Origin: Gemmata massiliana
GTDB taxonomy: Bacteria > Planctomycetota > Planctomycetia > Gemmatales > Gemmataceae
Reading direction: 5' to 3'
DNA length: 42,236 nucleotides
Assembly (NCBI GenBank): GCA_000531095.1
Contig: HG799466.1
Span: forward strand, 668,093-710,328
The notes below the pieces were generated by a model that saw only the letters and a program-made list of their open reading frames with translations, made no database searches and was not told where the DNA came from. Position numbers and translations under genes: made by a program. The stretch's first letter is position 1. Every line of letters starts with the position of its first letter. Positions 15,231 through 24,025 of this stretch are shown piece by piece.

Positions 15231-17276
15231 ATGTCCGGCACCCAGAGTCGCATCTCCCTTCCCGTCTGGCAAGAGCGGTTCGCCGCGCCGTTCGCGCCGA
15301 CCACGGCCGCGGAAATGGCCGCACGCGGGTGGGACTTCGTGGACGTCGTGTTCGTCACGGGGGACGCCTACGTCGATCACCCCAGTTTCGCGATGGCGAT
15401 CCTGCACCGCGTGCTGGAGCGGGCCGGGTTCCGCGTGGCGATCCTGAGCCAGCCCGAGTGGAAGACGTGCGAGCCGTGGCGCCAGTTCGGGCGCCCGCGC
15501 CTGTTCTTCGCGATCAGCGCGGGGAACATGGACTCGCTCATCAACCACTACACCGCGAACAAAAAAGTCCGCAACGACGATGCGTATTCGCCGGGCGGCA
15601 AGATCGGGCTGCGCCCGGACCGCGCGACGCTGCCCTATTGCCAGCGCGCCCGCGAAGCGTTCCCGGGGGTGCCGGTGATCGCGGGCGGCGTGGAGGCGTC
15701 GCTCCGGCGCCTCGCGCACTACGACTACTGGTCCGATTCGGTGAAGCGCTCGATCCTGCTCGACTCGAAGGCCGACCTCGTCGTGTACGGCATGGGCGAG
15801 CAGAGCATCCTCACGATCGCACAGAAGCTGAAAGCGGGCGGGACGCTGCGCGACCTCCGGGCAATGCGCGGCGTCGCCTACGCGATGGGCGCGAAGGAGT
15901 CCGAGGCGTGGATGGCCCAACAGCAGGCCACCGACGGCGCGGACCGTTCGGCCCTCAGCATCATCCCGTCTTTCGAGCAAGTCCGCGACGACAAATGGGC
16001 CTTCGCCGAGGCGACGCGGCTCATCCACACGAACACGAACCCGTTCAACGCGGCGACGCTGGTGCAGTTCCACGATCGGCAGGCGGTGGTGCAGAACCCG
16101 CCCGCGCTGCCGCTCTCGCAGCAGGAAATCGACGCGGTGTACGACCTGCCGTACAACCGCCGCCCGCACCCGAGTTACAAGGAATCGGTCCCCGCGCACG
16201 AGATGATTAAGGACTCGGTGACGATTCTTCGGGGATGCTTCGGCGGTTGCACGTTCTGCTCGATCACGGCGCACCAGGGCCGCATCATCCAGAGCCGGTC
16301 ATCCGAGAGCGTGATGAAGGAAGTTCAGAAGCTCGCGGCCGATCCGGACTTCAAGGGGATCATTTCGGACATCGGCGGTGCGACCGCGAACATGTACACG
16401 ATGCGGTGCTCGCGCCCGGAAGTCGAAGCGAAGTGCAAGCGCCTCTCGTGCGTCCACCCCGGGGTGTGCAAGCTCCTCGGCACCGACCACGGGCCGCTCA
16501 TCGATCTGATGCGCGAGGTGCGCAACGTCGACGGCGTGCGCAAGGTGCTGGTGTCATCCGGCATCCGCATGGACCTCGCGCAGCTCTCGCCCGAGTACGT
16601 GCGGGAACTCGCGGAGCACCACACGGGCGGGCGCCTGAAGGTGGCGCCGGAACACACCAGCCCCAAGGTTCTGGAGCTGATGAAGAAGCCAAACATCGAC
16701 AACTTCGGCGTCTTCGCGGATCAGTTCCGCCAGGCGAGCGCGGACGCGGGCAAGCCGAAGCAGCAGATCATCCCGTACTTCATCGCGAGCCACCCGGGGA
16801 GCGACCTCGCGGAGATGATCGACCTCGCGCTCTACCTGAAGCAGAACGGCTACCGCCCGGACCAGATCCAGGACTTCATCCCGGCCCCGTTCGATATTGC
16901 AACGTGCATGTACTACGCGGGCCTGGACCCGTTCACGAAGAAGCCCGTCAACACCGCCAAGAACCTCAACGACCGCAAGATGCAGCGCGCACTCATGCAG
17001 TTCTTCAAACCGGAGAACTATTTCGAGGTGCGTGAGGCGCTCATCAAGGCCGGGCGCGCCGAACTCATCGGCGGGTGCAACGGGCTGATCCCCGCCCAAC
17101 CTCCGAAGGAAGCCATCGAAGCGCGCCGCAAGCAGGCCAACGCCGCTGCACGCAACGACCACTACCACTCCGTCGCCAACACCGCCAAGGGCGAACTCGC
17201 CGGCGAGCGCCCCATCCCGCCGCTGGTCAAAAACAAGGGCTACCGACCCGGACGAAAGTCACAGAAGAGGCGATAG
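15231..17276 (+). CDS. ygiQ: YgiQ-family radical SAM protein
   Basis: 681 residues from the ATG at 15231 (a TTG at 15222 is the alternative). N-terminal half: WDFVDVVFVTGDAYVDHPSF, AISAGNMDSLINHYTANKK and VIAGGVEASLRRLAHYDYW. The radical SAM cluster motif is CFGGCTFCS, a CxxxCxxC pattern, preceded by KDSVTILRG; GRLKVAPEHTSPKVLELM and IIPYFIASHPGSD follow. The C-terminal part has PFDIATCMYYAGLDPFT and GCNGLIPAQPP and ends in a basic tail (KGYRPGRKSQKRR). YgiQ proteins are widespread radical SAM enzymes of unresolved substrate. The gene ends just before a strong inverted repeat. Two decayed pieces of its C-terminal coding region lie downstream at 19862-20039 and 21092-21170. Confidence 0.9.
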   Translation: MSGTQSRISLPVWQERFAAPFAPTTAAEMAARGWDFVDVVFVTGDAYVDHPSFAMAILHRVLERAGFRVAILSQPEWKTCEPWRQFGRPRLFFAISAGNMDSLINHYTANKKVRNDDAYSPGGKIGLRPDRATLPYCQRAREAFPGVPVIAGGVEASLRRLAHYDYWSDSVKRSILLDSKADLVVYGMGEQSILTIAQKLKAGGTLRDLRAMRGVAYAMGAKESEAWMAQQQATDGADRSALSIIPSFEQVRDDKWAFAEATRLIHTNTNPFNAATLVQFHDRQAVVQNPPALPLSQQEIDAVYDLPYNRRPHPSYKESVPAHEMIKDSVTILRGCFGGCTFCSITAHQGRIIQSRSSESVMKEVQKLAADPDFKGIISDIGGATANMYTMRCSRPEVEAKCKRLSCVHPGVCKLLGTDHGPLIDLMREVRNVDGVRKVLVSSGIRMDLAQLSPEYVRELAEHHTGGRLKVAPEHTSPKVLELMKKPNIDNFGVFADQFRQASADAGKPKQQIIPYFIASHPGSDLAEMIDLALYLKQNGYRPDQIQDFIPAPFDIATCMYYAGLDPFTKKPVNTAKNLNDRKMQRALMQFFKPENYFEVREALIKAGRAELIGGCNGLIPAQPPKEAIEARRKQANAAARNDHYHSVANTAKGELAGERPIPPLVKNKGYRPGRKSQKRR

Positions 17277-17289
17277 GAGAAAGGGAAAA

Positions 17290-17333
17290 CGCCGACCAAG
17301 TCCGGGGTGGTCACATAGCGGACCTGGTCGGCG
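17290..17333. terminator. Bidirectional hairpin between ygiQ and the propeller gene
   Basis: CGCCGACCAAGTCCG (17290-17304) pairs with CGGACCTGGTCGGCG (17319-17333) with one mismatch over 15 bases and a 14-base loop. It sits between the stops of two convergent genes (17276 and 17356). There is no U-tract of note on either side. Confidence 0.6.
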
Positions 17334-17355
17334 CAGTGAACGACTCTATTGGGCG

Positions 17356-18687
17356 CTATTTCGCCTTCACGTCGTAGCAGTACATCACGGTCTGGTCACG
17401 GATGTAGAGCTTGCCGTTCACGATCACCGGGTGCGGCCAGCTCTGTGAATGGGACCGCTGGTCGGCCGCGGGGAGCTTGAACGACGACACCACCTTCAGC
17501 TCCTTCGGGTCCGGCTCGATCAGCACGAGCACCCCGTTCTCGTACCGGAAGTACAGGCGCCCGTCGGCGAAGAGCACGGCCGCGGACTTCTGCCCGCCGG
17601 CCGGCGATTTCTCCGGCCCCCACTTGATCTCGCCCGTGTTGAAGTCGACGCACACCGGGCTCCCGCCGTTCTGGTCGTGCCCGAAGTAGACGTGCCCGTC
17701 GACCAGCACCATACCGCCGTGGTGGTTGTTGAGCTGCGGTTTCTTGTACGTCTTGATCTCCTTGACCTGGAACTCGTCCTTCCCCTTCGACGCGATTTGA
17801 AGCAGGGCCGCGCCGCCGGCGTAACTGCACGACACCCACACGCGGTCGTCAAGGACGACCGGCATCGGGATCTGTGCGATCCCGCCGGTGGCCGCGGTCC
17901 CCTTATACTGCCACAGCACCTTCCCGCTATCGGCGCGGACCCCGACGAGCCCGGAGCCGTTACCGAGGAGAACGAGGTACTGGGCCACCCCGCCAATCGT
18001 CGCCTTGACCGGCGACGAGTACCCCTGGCCGGGCATGAACCCCCGGCTGTTGGGAGCCCCGATCGGACCCGCGTCGGCCTTCCACACGGTCTCGCCGGTG
18101 TCGGCCTTGAGCGCGACCAGCGCCGCCCCCTTCGCCGCCGGGGTGCAAATGACCTTATCCCCGTCGGCCAGCACCGAGTCGCTGTACCCCCAGGCGACGC
18201 CGTCCTTGCTGCCGACTGACCCGCCGAAGTCCTTCACGTAGCTCTTCGACCACAGTTCTTTGCCGTCCTTCGCACTCAGGCACGACACCGTACCGTCGGC
18301 GCTTACGGTGTACAGTTTGCCGTTGTGAACAGTAGGCGTGCTGGCAGGACCGTTCGATTGCGGGAACAGTCCACTGGCCGAGGTTGCGAACGGGCGGAAC
18401 CACAGTTCGGAGCCGTCCACCTCCTTCAGCGCCCAGACGCCGTCCTTGCCGTCCTTCGACCCGACGCCGTAAATGACCCCGTCGGCGAACGACGGCGTGC
18501 CCCAACCGAGGCCCAGATTCTTCGCGGCCCAGAGCTGCTTGGGGCCGCCCTCGGGCCAGGCTTTGAGCAACCCGGTTTCGGCACACACGCCGTCACGGTT
18601 CGGACCTCGGAACCCGGGCCAGTCGGCGGCCGTCGCTGCCGTGCCGCTGAACAGTGCCGAGGCGAAAAGTGCAAGACGAAGTGTCAT
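17356..18687 (-). CDS. PQQ-type beta-propeller repeat protein (secreted)
   Basis: 443 residues. A signal peptide (LRLALFASALFSGTAATAA) is followed by WPGFRGPNRDGV, a phrase typical of planctomycete PQQ-like propellers of the BamB/quinoprotein superfamily. Propeller blades show the usual W-strand spacing: PKQLWAAKNL, DGSELWFRPF, DGKELWSKSY, TGETVWKADA, SGKVLWQYKG and TGEIKWGPEK. No dehydrogenase active-site disulfide or haem motif is seen, so a catalytic role is not supported; a structural or ligand-binding role outside the cytoplasm is more likely. The ATG at 18687 lies at the edge of the divergent region shared with the AraC-type gene. Confidence 0.8.
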   Translation of the reverse strand: MTLRLALFASALFSGTAATAADWPGFRGPNRDGVCAETGLLKAWPEGGPKQLWAAKNLGLGWGTPSFADGVIYGVGSKDGKDGVWALKEVDGSELWFRPFATSASGLFPQSNGPASTPTVHNGKLYTVSADGTVSCLSAKDGKELWSKSYVKDFGGSVGSKDGVAWGYSDSVLADGDKVICTPAAKGAALVALKADTGETVWKADAGPIGAPNSRGFMPGQGYSSPVKATIGGVAQYLVLLGNGSGLVGVRADSGKVLWQYKGTAATGGIAQIPMPVVLDDRVWVSCSYAGGAALLQIASKGKDEFQVKEIKTYKKPQLNNHHGGMVLVDGHVYFGHDQNGGSPVCVDFNTGEIKWGPEKSPAGGQKSAAVLFADGRLYFRYENGVLVLIEPDPKELKVVSSFKLPAADQRSHSQSWPHPVIVNGKLYIRDQTVMYCYDVKAK

Positions 18688-18969
18688 AAATGAATTCCCC
18701 CGAGTGACCGTCTGAAAAGCTCACCCCGTACCTGCGGGCGCATCGGAACACCGAGATCGACCACTCTCCCGAACGGGAAGTCGAGCGGTTTCCGGAAACC
18801 TAACCCATCCAAAGACAAAGAATGGTAATCCGGCCCCTCAAGAGACCGGTAACCGGTTCGTCTAAAGTTCTTGCCTAATCTTCCAAAAACTTTGGAGGTG
18901 CCCGTGAGCTGTGAACGTTCGTTGCGGGTAGACTGTGAGTGAACGGGCCGATCGGTCGGGAGGGCGGAC
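18688..18969. promoter_or_regulatory. Divergent promoter region of the propeller and AraC genes
   Basis: 282 bases with no gene. Two short symmetric elements are visible: an ACCGGTAACCGGT-type repeat at about 18845 and CCAAAAACTTTGG at about 18884-18896. AraC-type proteins often bind inverted or direct repeats near their own gene, so these are candidate sites, but nothing proves it. Confidence 0.3.
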
Positions 18970-19935
18970 ATGGCAACGGACGAGTTAGCCAGACTGGTGG
19001 CTGCTATCGAGCGGCACGCACCATCAGACGGCGTGTGCCGCACGGCCGTACCCGGGTTGATTATTGCCCGACTCCCGGAGCCGAGCGCCCCCAACGCCCT
19101 CGTGGTCGATCCCTCACTATGCATCGTCGCGCAGGGCGCAAAAGAAGTGTTCCTCGCAGGCGAGGTGTACCGCTACGACCCCGCTCACGCGCTGCTCGTG
19201 TCGGTCGACCTGCCGATCTCCGCGCGGGTGGTCGAGGCAACCCCCGCCCGGCCGTGTTTGGCCGTCCGACTCTCGCTCGACCCGTCGGTGGTCGGCGAAC
19301 TGCTAGCCGAATGTCCGGACGCCCGGTCCCCCGGTCCGCCCGCACGAGGGGTCGAAGTGAGCCCGGTCGAGCCGCAACTTCTGGACGCGGTCGGCCGGCT
19401 CGTGTCCCTCCTCGATTCACCGCACACCCTTGGGCCACTGGCTCCGCTCGTGCTCCGGGAGATCACTTTTCGGGTGCTCATCGGCCCACAGGGGACGCGA
19501 CTGAGGCAGATCGCCACGGTCGGGGCACCGGCCCAACAGATCGCCCGCGCGATCCGGTGGCTGCGCGACCACTTCGCGGACCCGCTCCCCGGCGAAGCGC
19601 TGGCCCGGCAAGCACAGATGAGCCTGTCGGGGTTCCACCAGCACTTCAAAGCGGTGACGGGCTTGAGTCCGCTTCAGTACCAGAAGCAATTACGCCTTCA
19701 GGAAGCGCGGCGACTGATGCTCGGTGAGGGACTGGATGCAGCGGGAGCGGCACTTCGGGTCGGGTACGAGAGCCCGTCCCAGTTCAGCCGCGAGTACCGC
19801 CGGCTGTTCGGTGCATCACCCCGTCGAGACGTGGCCGCCCTCAAAGCCAAGCCTCAACCATCAAAGCAATCGGGGCAATTTCGAGGTACGCGAGGCACCC
19901 ACCAGAGCGGGCCGCGGGCGGGTGCAACGGACTGA
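18970..19935 (+). CDS. AraC-family regulator with AraC_N-type sensor domain
   Basis: 321 residues. The N-terminal domain (about 1-175) is of the AraC_N type that precedes AraC helix-turn-helix domains: PGLIIARLPEPSAPNALVVD, VAQGAKEVFLAGEVYRYDP, ALLVSVDLPISARVVEA. The C-terminal DNA-binding domain (about 190-290) has two helix-turn-helix units: LARQAQMSLSGFHQHFKAVTG and AALRVGYESPSQFSREYRRLFG. Family members typically control nearby metabolic genes in response to a small molecule; the target here is not evident. The last about 28 residues (after AALKAKPQ) are read out of frame through a decayed copy of the ygiQ 3' end, so the natural C-terminus has been replaced. ATG at 18970 with GGGAGGGCGG upstream. 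Confidence 0.85.
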   Translation: MATDELARLVAAIERHAPSDGVCRTAVPGLIIARLPEPSAPNALVVDPSLCIVAQGAKEVFLAGEVYRYDPAHALLVSVDLPISARVVEATPARPCLAVRLSLDPSVVGELLAECPDARSPGPPARGVEVSPVEPQLLDAVGRLVSLLDSPHTLGPLAPLVLREITFRVLIGPQGTRLRQIATVGAPAQQIARAIRWLRDHFADPLPGEALARQAQMSLSGFHQHFKAVTGLSPLQYQKQLRLQEARRLMLGEGLDAAGAALRVGYESPSQFSREYRRLFGASPRRDVAALKAKPQPSKQSGQFRGTRGTHQSGPRAGATD

Positions 19936-20039
19936 TCCCGCCAACACCGCTAGGGGTGAACTCGCCGGCCAAGCGCCCCACTCTACCGCTGGTCAACAAA
20001 AAGGGCTACCGACCCGGACGCGAGTCGCAGTAACGGCGG
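19862..20039 (+). pseudogene. Decayed fragment of the ygiQ 3' end
   Basis: The stretch aligns with the last part of the intact ygiQ gene (about 17020-17276). CAATTTCGAGGTACGCGAGG matches CTATTTCGAGGTGCGTGAGG, GGCGGGTGCAACGGACTGAT matches GGCGGGTGCAACGGGCTGAT, and GGGCTACCGACCCGGACG is identical. Relative to the intact gene about 80 bases (17096-17178) are missing, and small indels break the frame. The AraC-type gene reads into it and stops at 19935. It is a dead duplicate. Confidence 0.8.
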
Positions 20040-20271
20040 AGGAAAAAGGCTCGTGATTCGGTATTTTAAACCCAAGAATGACTTTGCAGTGCGGCGAGCA
20101 TTGATTCAGGTGAAGTAAACGTATTCGATCGGCGGTTGAGAGGGGCTGATACCGCACCATTCGGCGAAAGAAGCAGTCGCACGCGAGCAAACGCGGCCGA
20201 CAGCAACGAGTACCACCATCCGGTCGCCCCGCGAACCGGCTCCTTTGAAAACGTGGAGAGGGAGACTTCAA

Positions 20272-20991
20272 ATGGGACGAATTTTCGAGAAGCGCAAATA
20301 CTCGATCTTCAAGACCGCCGCTCAGAACTCGAAGGTCTATTCCAAGTACAGCAAGCAACTGTACGTGGCGGCCAAGAACGGCGTGCCCGACCCGCACGCC
20401 AACCCGGTTCTGCGCAGCATCATTGACAGGGCCAAGCGCGACAACGTGCCGAGCCACGTGATCGAAAAGGCGATTCAGAAAGCCGCGGGCGCGGGGGGGG
20501 AGAGCTACCAGTCGGCGCGCTACGAGGGCTTCGGTCCCGGCGGCTCACTCGTCATCATCGACTGCTTGACCGACAACAATACGCGCACGATCTCCGACGT
20601 CCGCAGTTGCTTCACCAAGACCGGCTCCAAACTGTCGGCCAGTGGATCTGTGGTGATGCTGTTCGATCATTTGGCCGTAATTTCCTTCGCCGGTAGCAGC
20701 GAAGAGAAAGTGCTGGAGGCCATGTTCGCGGCGGACGTCGCCGTCGAAGAGATCGAAAGTAAGGACGGCACCGTTACAGTCTTCGCTCCCCCCGCCGAGT
20801 TCTACAAAGCCAAAACCGCATTGCACGAAGCGTTTCCGGGCCTCGAGTTTGAAGTCCAAGAAATCACGTTCCTTCCGAAGGAAACGAAACAGCTCAGCGG
20901 GGATGAACTGGCCCTGTTCGAGAAATTCCTGGGCATGCTAAACGATTGTGATGACGTACAGGACGTCTACCACAACGTTTCCCTTTCGTAA
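20272..20991 (+). CDS. YebC/PmpR-family protein (TACO1-type)
   Basis: 239 residues from the ATG at 20272, which has GGAGAGGGAGA upstream. The family fold is clear: an N-terminal helical domain (MGRIFEKRKYSIFKTAAQN, SKVYSKYSKQLYVAAKNG), then NPVLRSIIDRAKRDNVP, VIEKAIQKAAGAGGESY, YEGFGPGGSLVIIDCLTDN, RTISDVRSCFTKTG, GSVVMLFD, ending with EKFLGMLNDCDDVQDVYHNV. Members act as transcription regulators or as ribosome-associated factors that help translate difficult motifs. The opening MGRIFEKRK differs from the common MAGHSKW start and resembles the forms seen in Bacteroidetes and Chlamydiae. It has decayed ygiQ fragments on both sides and lower GC than its neighbours, which suggests an insertion into an older ygiQ copy. 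Confidence 0.9.
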   Translation: MGRIFEKRKYSIFKTAAQNSKVYSKYSKQLYVAAKNGVPDPHANPVLRSIIDRAKRDNVPSHVIEKAIQKAAGAGGESYQSARYEGFGPGGSLVIIDCLTDNNTRTISDVRSCFTKTGSKLSASGSVVMLFDHLAVISFAGSSEEKVLEAMFAADVAVEEIESKDGTVTVFAPPAEFYKAKTALHEAFPGLEFEVQEITFLPKETKQLSGDELALFEKFLGMLNDCDDVQDVYHNVSLS

Positions 20992-21091
20992 GCGTTCGAT
21001 GTGCTCCGTGAGTGGTGCGTTGTGGACCTACTGACCGGGCGGCGCTGAACAACTTCACGCGAAGTGTCGCGCCGTCCGAGATCACTCCCTT

Positions 21092-21170
21092 CGCGCTGTG
21101 CGGGCCTGGCCCTGTTCACTGGGAAGCCCGTTCATGCCACCGAGAATCTCAACGACCGTAAGGTGCGACC
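21092..21170 (+). pseudogene. Second decayed ygiQ fragment
   Basis: An ungapped hand alignment of about 68 bases with ygiQ positions 16917-16984 gives roughly 53 matches. In translation CAGLALFTGKPVHATENLNDRK corresponds closely to YAGLDPFTKKPVNTAKNLND in the intact protein. In the intact gene this piece lies upstream of the fragment found at 19862-20039, but here it lies downstream, with the YebC-family gene in between. The remaining bases of 20992-21405 hold no gene I can support. Confidence 0.7.
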
Positions 21171-21405
21171 GATCAAGGCGAGGCAAGTTCGCACCTCGAT
21201 CTCTTGTAAGCCGATGACCCAACAAACGCCCACAAGATTTCTCGAAACTCGGCCCGATGGGTCCGATCAGAAATCCGTCGAATACACAATCGCCTTCTGT
21301 GCCTCCAGAAACGGCGCGCGACCGCGGTACGCGGTCATCAACCACTCGTAGACGTCCGAACCCAATATATTTTTCAACTGCGTGCCCACCCTTCTCTTTT
21401 ACCGC

Positions 21406-22095
21406 CTATTCCCTCCCCAACACCAGATCCACGACCCAGCACCCGCGCACATGCGGCACGTTGGCGTCGCGGCAGTGGTCCAGCACATCGGCGTTGTCAC
21501 AGCCCGCGTCCTGGAGCGCGTCGGCCAGGATCGGCATCGCGCCGAAGTCTCGCGACTCGTACATCTGCGCCGCCAGCGCGACGGCGGTAGAGGTGCGCCA
21601 TTCGGGGGAGAATGACACGGTGCGGAAAGGATTCCCGAAAATGTCGCGTAAGAGTGGCGCTTGGAACCTCGATTCCGGTGAACCAGCTAGTTCGTCCACC
21701 TCGGGTCGGCGCGAAAAATTGGATAGGGCAATGTTCGCGTTCACAGAAGACCAGAATGCAGTTTCGAGTGCGTAGTCGCGAATTGCACAAAAAAATGTGA
21801 GACAATCAGCCGTGGGTGCTTCGAGCGTTCGGTCAATAATGTCGTGCCAACTACTCGATACGCACAGAAGTGCATCAGCCCATTCCGCTGCGTCGCTGAC
21901 CCCATCTGCTCTTCGTTCGAGCACTGCCACGTAAGAAACTGCATTCTCTGACTCCAGAGACGCCCCACATTTTTGTTGCACCCGGCGGCAACAAATCGTG
22001 GTGAACAGCCTCAACTTGCGATCGCTTGCCCGATCAGACAATGCCCGCAACATTGCTGGAGGATCTTCGCACACCAGCCATTCCGCTTCGGTCAT
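21406..22095 (-). CDS. Gemmata-type paralogous protein with C-terminal ADALQDAGC module
   Basis: 229 residues. It opens with MTEAEWLVCEDPPAML and SDRKLRLFTTICCRRV, a start I associate with a large family of Gemmata-group paralogs of unknown function. The body is helical. The last about 50 residues form a compact module, MPILADALQDAGCDNADVL then HVRGCWVVDLVLGRE. The same module ends the otherwise different protein at 28681-29202. No signal peptide or membrane helix. The ATG at 22095 has GGGAGG upstream. Composition is lower in GC than the core genes nearby. Confidence 0.75.
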   Translation of the reverse strand: MTEAEWLVCEDPPAMLRALSDRASDRKLRLFTTICCRRVQQKCGASLESENAVSYVAVLERRADGVSDAAEWADALLCVSSSWHDIIDRTLEAPTADCLTFFCAIRDYALETAFWSSVNANIALSNFSRRPEVDELAGSPESRFQAPLLRDIFGNPFRTVSFSPEWRTSTAVALAAQMYESRDFGAMPILADALQDAGCDNADVLDHCRDANVPHVRGCWVVDLVLGRE

Positions 22096-22126
22096 CTCGT
22101 TCCCCTCCCGATCTCAGCACAGAGGT

Positions 22127-22243
22127 GCAGGGCTTCCGCCCTGTGCTACGCCAGTCGGCCCCGGTAGGGGCGAAGGCAAATACCCTTGGTGCCTTTCACG
22201 CCGCGGAGCGGCCGGCGTTCGTAGCACAGGGCGGAAGCCCTGC
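22127..22243. repeat. Nested inverted repeat, GCAGGGCTTCCGCCCTG type
   Basis: Two 24-base arms (22127-22150 and 22220-22243) are perfect inverted copies, separated by 69 bases. Each arm is itself nearly palindromic (CAGGGCTTCCGCCCTG). The spacer carries further small hairpins (GGCCCCGGTAGGGGC). It lies between the starts of two divergent genes. Elements of this design are dispersed in planctomycete genomes. Confidence 0.85.
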
Positions 22244-22353
22244 GCGTTTTTCCTCTGCACGCGCGATCTCAATTCTCCCCAGTAAAAGAACATTCCACAC
22301 ACCGGATTAGTAACAATTCCTCAAGAACGCTGAAAAACGAGCCGAAAATAAAC

Positions 22354-22382
22354 TTGACAATAGCGATGGATATTGAAATATT
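22354..22382 (+). promoter_or_regulatory. Possible sigma70-type promoter for the DUF1559 gene
   Basis: TTGACA (22354-22359) is followed after 17 bases by AATATT (22377-22382), four of six matches to the -10 consensus, in a locally AT-rich stretch. It lies about 240 bases before the GTG start at 22621. The gap 22383-22620 holds no gene. Confidence 0.35.
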
Positions 22383-22620
22383 AAGTCCTCACAGGGGCAT
22401 CGATCTCCTCAATCGAGCACCCTGGCAGGAAACGCGGTTCGGAATTCGGGAGTAGTTTCCCGACCCGGAATGTGGTTCCTGGGGCTGTCGATCACGTCTC
22501 TCTCCGTTCGTTATTTCGTTCCTTCTGACCGAAGCGTGGCGCTTCGTTCGGGAGTACCAAACAACCGTGCGTGCGAATTCAATTCGCAGACGACGAGTTG
22601 TTGCGAAACGGAGCCTGTCA

Positions 22621-23538
22621 GTGAAACGTAATGCTACTCCGCGTGGGTTCACGCTGATCGAATTGCTGGTCGTAATTGCCATCATCGCGATCCTCATCGG
22701 ATTGCTCCTCCCGGCCGTGCAGAAAGTGCGCGAGGCCGCGGCGCGGCTCCAGTGCCAGAACAACCTGAAGCAGATCGGGCTGGCCGCTCACAACTTCCAC
22801 GACTCGTACCAGTTCCTTCCCCCGGCGTTCATCGGCGACAACTCCGAGAAGCTGGACGGGTGGGCGACGTGGGGCGCGCTCCTGCTGCCGTACATCGAGC
22901 AAACCGCCCAGTACAACCTGTGGGACATCCGCTACGTCGCGTCCGAGCAGCCGCTCCCGGCCGTTCAGACCCAGGTCAAGATCTACCTGTGCCCGTCGCG
23001 CCCGGCGGCGGTGCTGAGCGTGAGCGACTTCCGAACGGAAGGGGCCGCGCTGACGGACTACGCCGCGAGCTTCGGCACGCACGCCGCGTACACCTCGTCC
23101 ACCGGGGCCATCATCCCGAACGTACCCTACGTCGCGACCGATTCGGCCGGGCGCGTGTACGTCACCAAGTGGTCGAGCCAGACCAACTTCGGGAGCGTCA
23201 CCGACGGCACGAGCAACACCACGATGTTCGGGGAGAAGTCGATCCGCCCGAACTCGCTTCGTGGGAAAAACGAGGACCGGAGCGTGTTTGGCGGGAACCG
23301 CAACAACACGCGCCGGATGATGGGCGTCAGCAGCGTGAACGGGGACTCGCGCCCGCTCCTGCCGCCCGATAACCAGAACCTCCCCTTCGCCAATAGCAGC
23401 TTCGGTGGGCCGCACCCGGGCGTCACCAACTTCGTGTTCGTGGACGGGAGCGTCCGTTCGCTGCGGACCAGCACCCCCGTGGACGTGCTCACCGCACTCG
23501 TGACGCGAGCGAGCGGCGAAGTGGTCCCGAATTACTAA
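22621..23538 (+). CDS. DUF1559 protein with type IV pilin-like N-terminus
   Basis: 305 residues from the GTG at 22621 (GGAG upstream); another GTG at 22567 would add 18 basic residues. Near the N-terminus is a prepilin cleavage and helix motif, [18 protein letters not shown], with Gly before Phe and Glu five residues later, as in pseudopilins. DUF1559 landmarks follow: [33 protein letters not shown], the middle [14 protein letters not shown], and near the end [20 protein letters not shown]. Planctomycetes carry tens to hundreds of such genes; they are thought to be exported through a type II secretion/pilus-like system. The downstream lipoprotein is its usual neighbour. Confidence 0.95.
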   Translation: MKRNATPRGFTLIELLVVIAIIAILIGLLLPAVQKVREAAARLQCQNNLKQIGLAAHNFHDSYQFLPPAFIGDNSEKLDGWATWGALLLPYIEQTAQYNLWDIRYVASEQPLPAVQTQVKIYLCPSRPAAVLSVSDFRTEGAALTDYAASFGTHAAYTSSTGAIIPNVPYVATDSAGRVYVTKWSSQTNFGSVTDGTSNTTMFGEKSIRPNSLRGKNEDRSVFGGNRNNTRRMMGVSSVNGDSRPLLPPDNQNLPFANSSFGGPHPGVTNFVFVDGSVRSLRTSTPVDVLTALVTRASGEVVPNY

Positions 23539-23562
23539 CCGCGGCCCGATCAGGAGATTCCC

Positions 23563-23982
23563 ATGAAGACGCACCGGATCATCGCCGCGGCGCTCGGGCT
23601 GTTCGTGCTCGCCGGGTGCAACGGCAACTCACCGAAGACGTACTCGGTGAGTGGGAAAGTGGCTCTCGTTGGCGGGGATACCCAGAAACTGGCCGGGCAC
23701 CACATCGAGGTCGCCCTCGCCACCGACCCGACCGTGCGGGCCGCGGGTGTCATCGGACCGGATGGCACGTTTTCACTGGAAACGCTGCACGCCGGGGTGG
23801 TTCTCAAGGGCGCAAAGGAGGGGCAGTATCAGGTGCGCATCCTCCCGGCCGACGAGGACGACAACGGCACGAAGCTGAAGAAACCGCCGATCGCGGCCCG
23901 GCACTTCAAGTTCGAGTCATCGGGCCTCTCACTCAAGGTGCCGGCGACCGGCGACGTGAACCTGGAACTGTCCCCGCGCTAA
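23563..23982 (+). CDS. Small lipoprotein with transthyretin-like (carboxypeptidase regulatory-like) domain
   Basis: 139 residues. The signal ends in a lipobox, LAGC (Cys at about residue 19), so it should be lipid-anchored. The mature part (YSVSGKVALVGGD, HHIEVALATDPTVRAAGVI, GTFSLETLHAGV, GQYQVRILPADED) is a single beta-sandwich of the type seen downstream of DUF1559 genes throughout planctomycetes. It starts 24 bases after the DUF1559 stop and is probably cotranscribed with it. GGAG lies upstream of the ATG. Function unknown. Confidence 0.85.
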   Translation: MKTHRIIAAALGLFVLAGCNGNSPKTYSVSGKVALVGGDTQKLAGHHIEVALATDPTVRAAGVIGPDGTFSLETLHAGVVLKGAKEGQYQVRILPADEDDNGTKLKKPPIAARHFKFESSGLSLKVPATGDVNLELSPR

Positions 23983-24025
23983 CGCACCGACGATCAACGA
24001 ACACGCACGTATTCGGGAGTGACCC

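Noticed and set aside
22127-22243. CRISPR-like repeat
   Set aside because: Only two inverted arms, no regularly spaced direct repeats and no cas genes.
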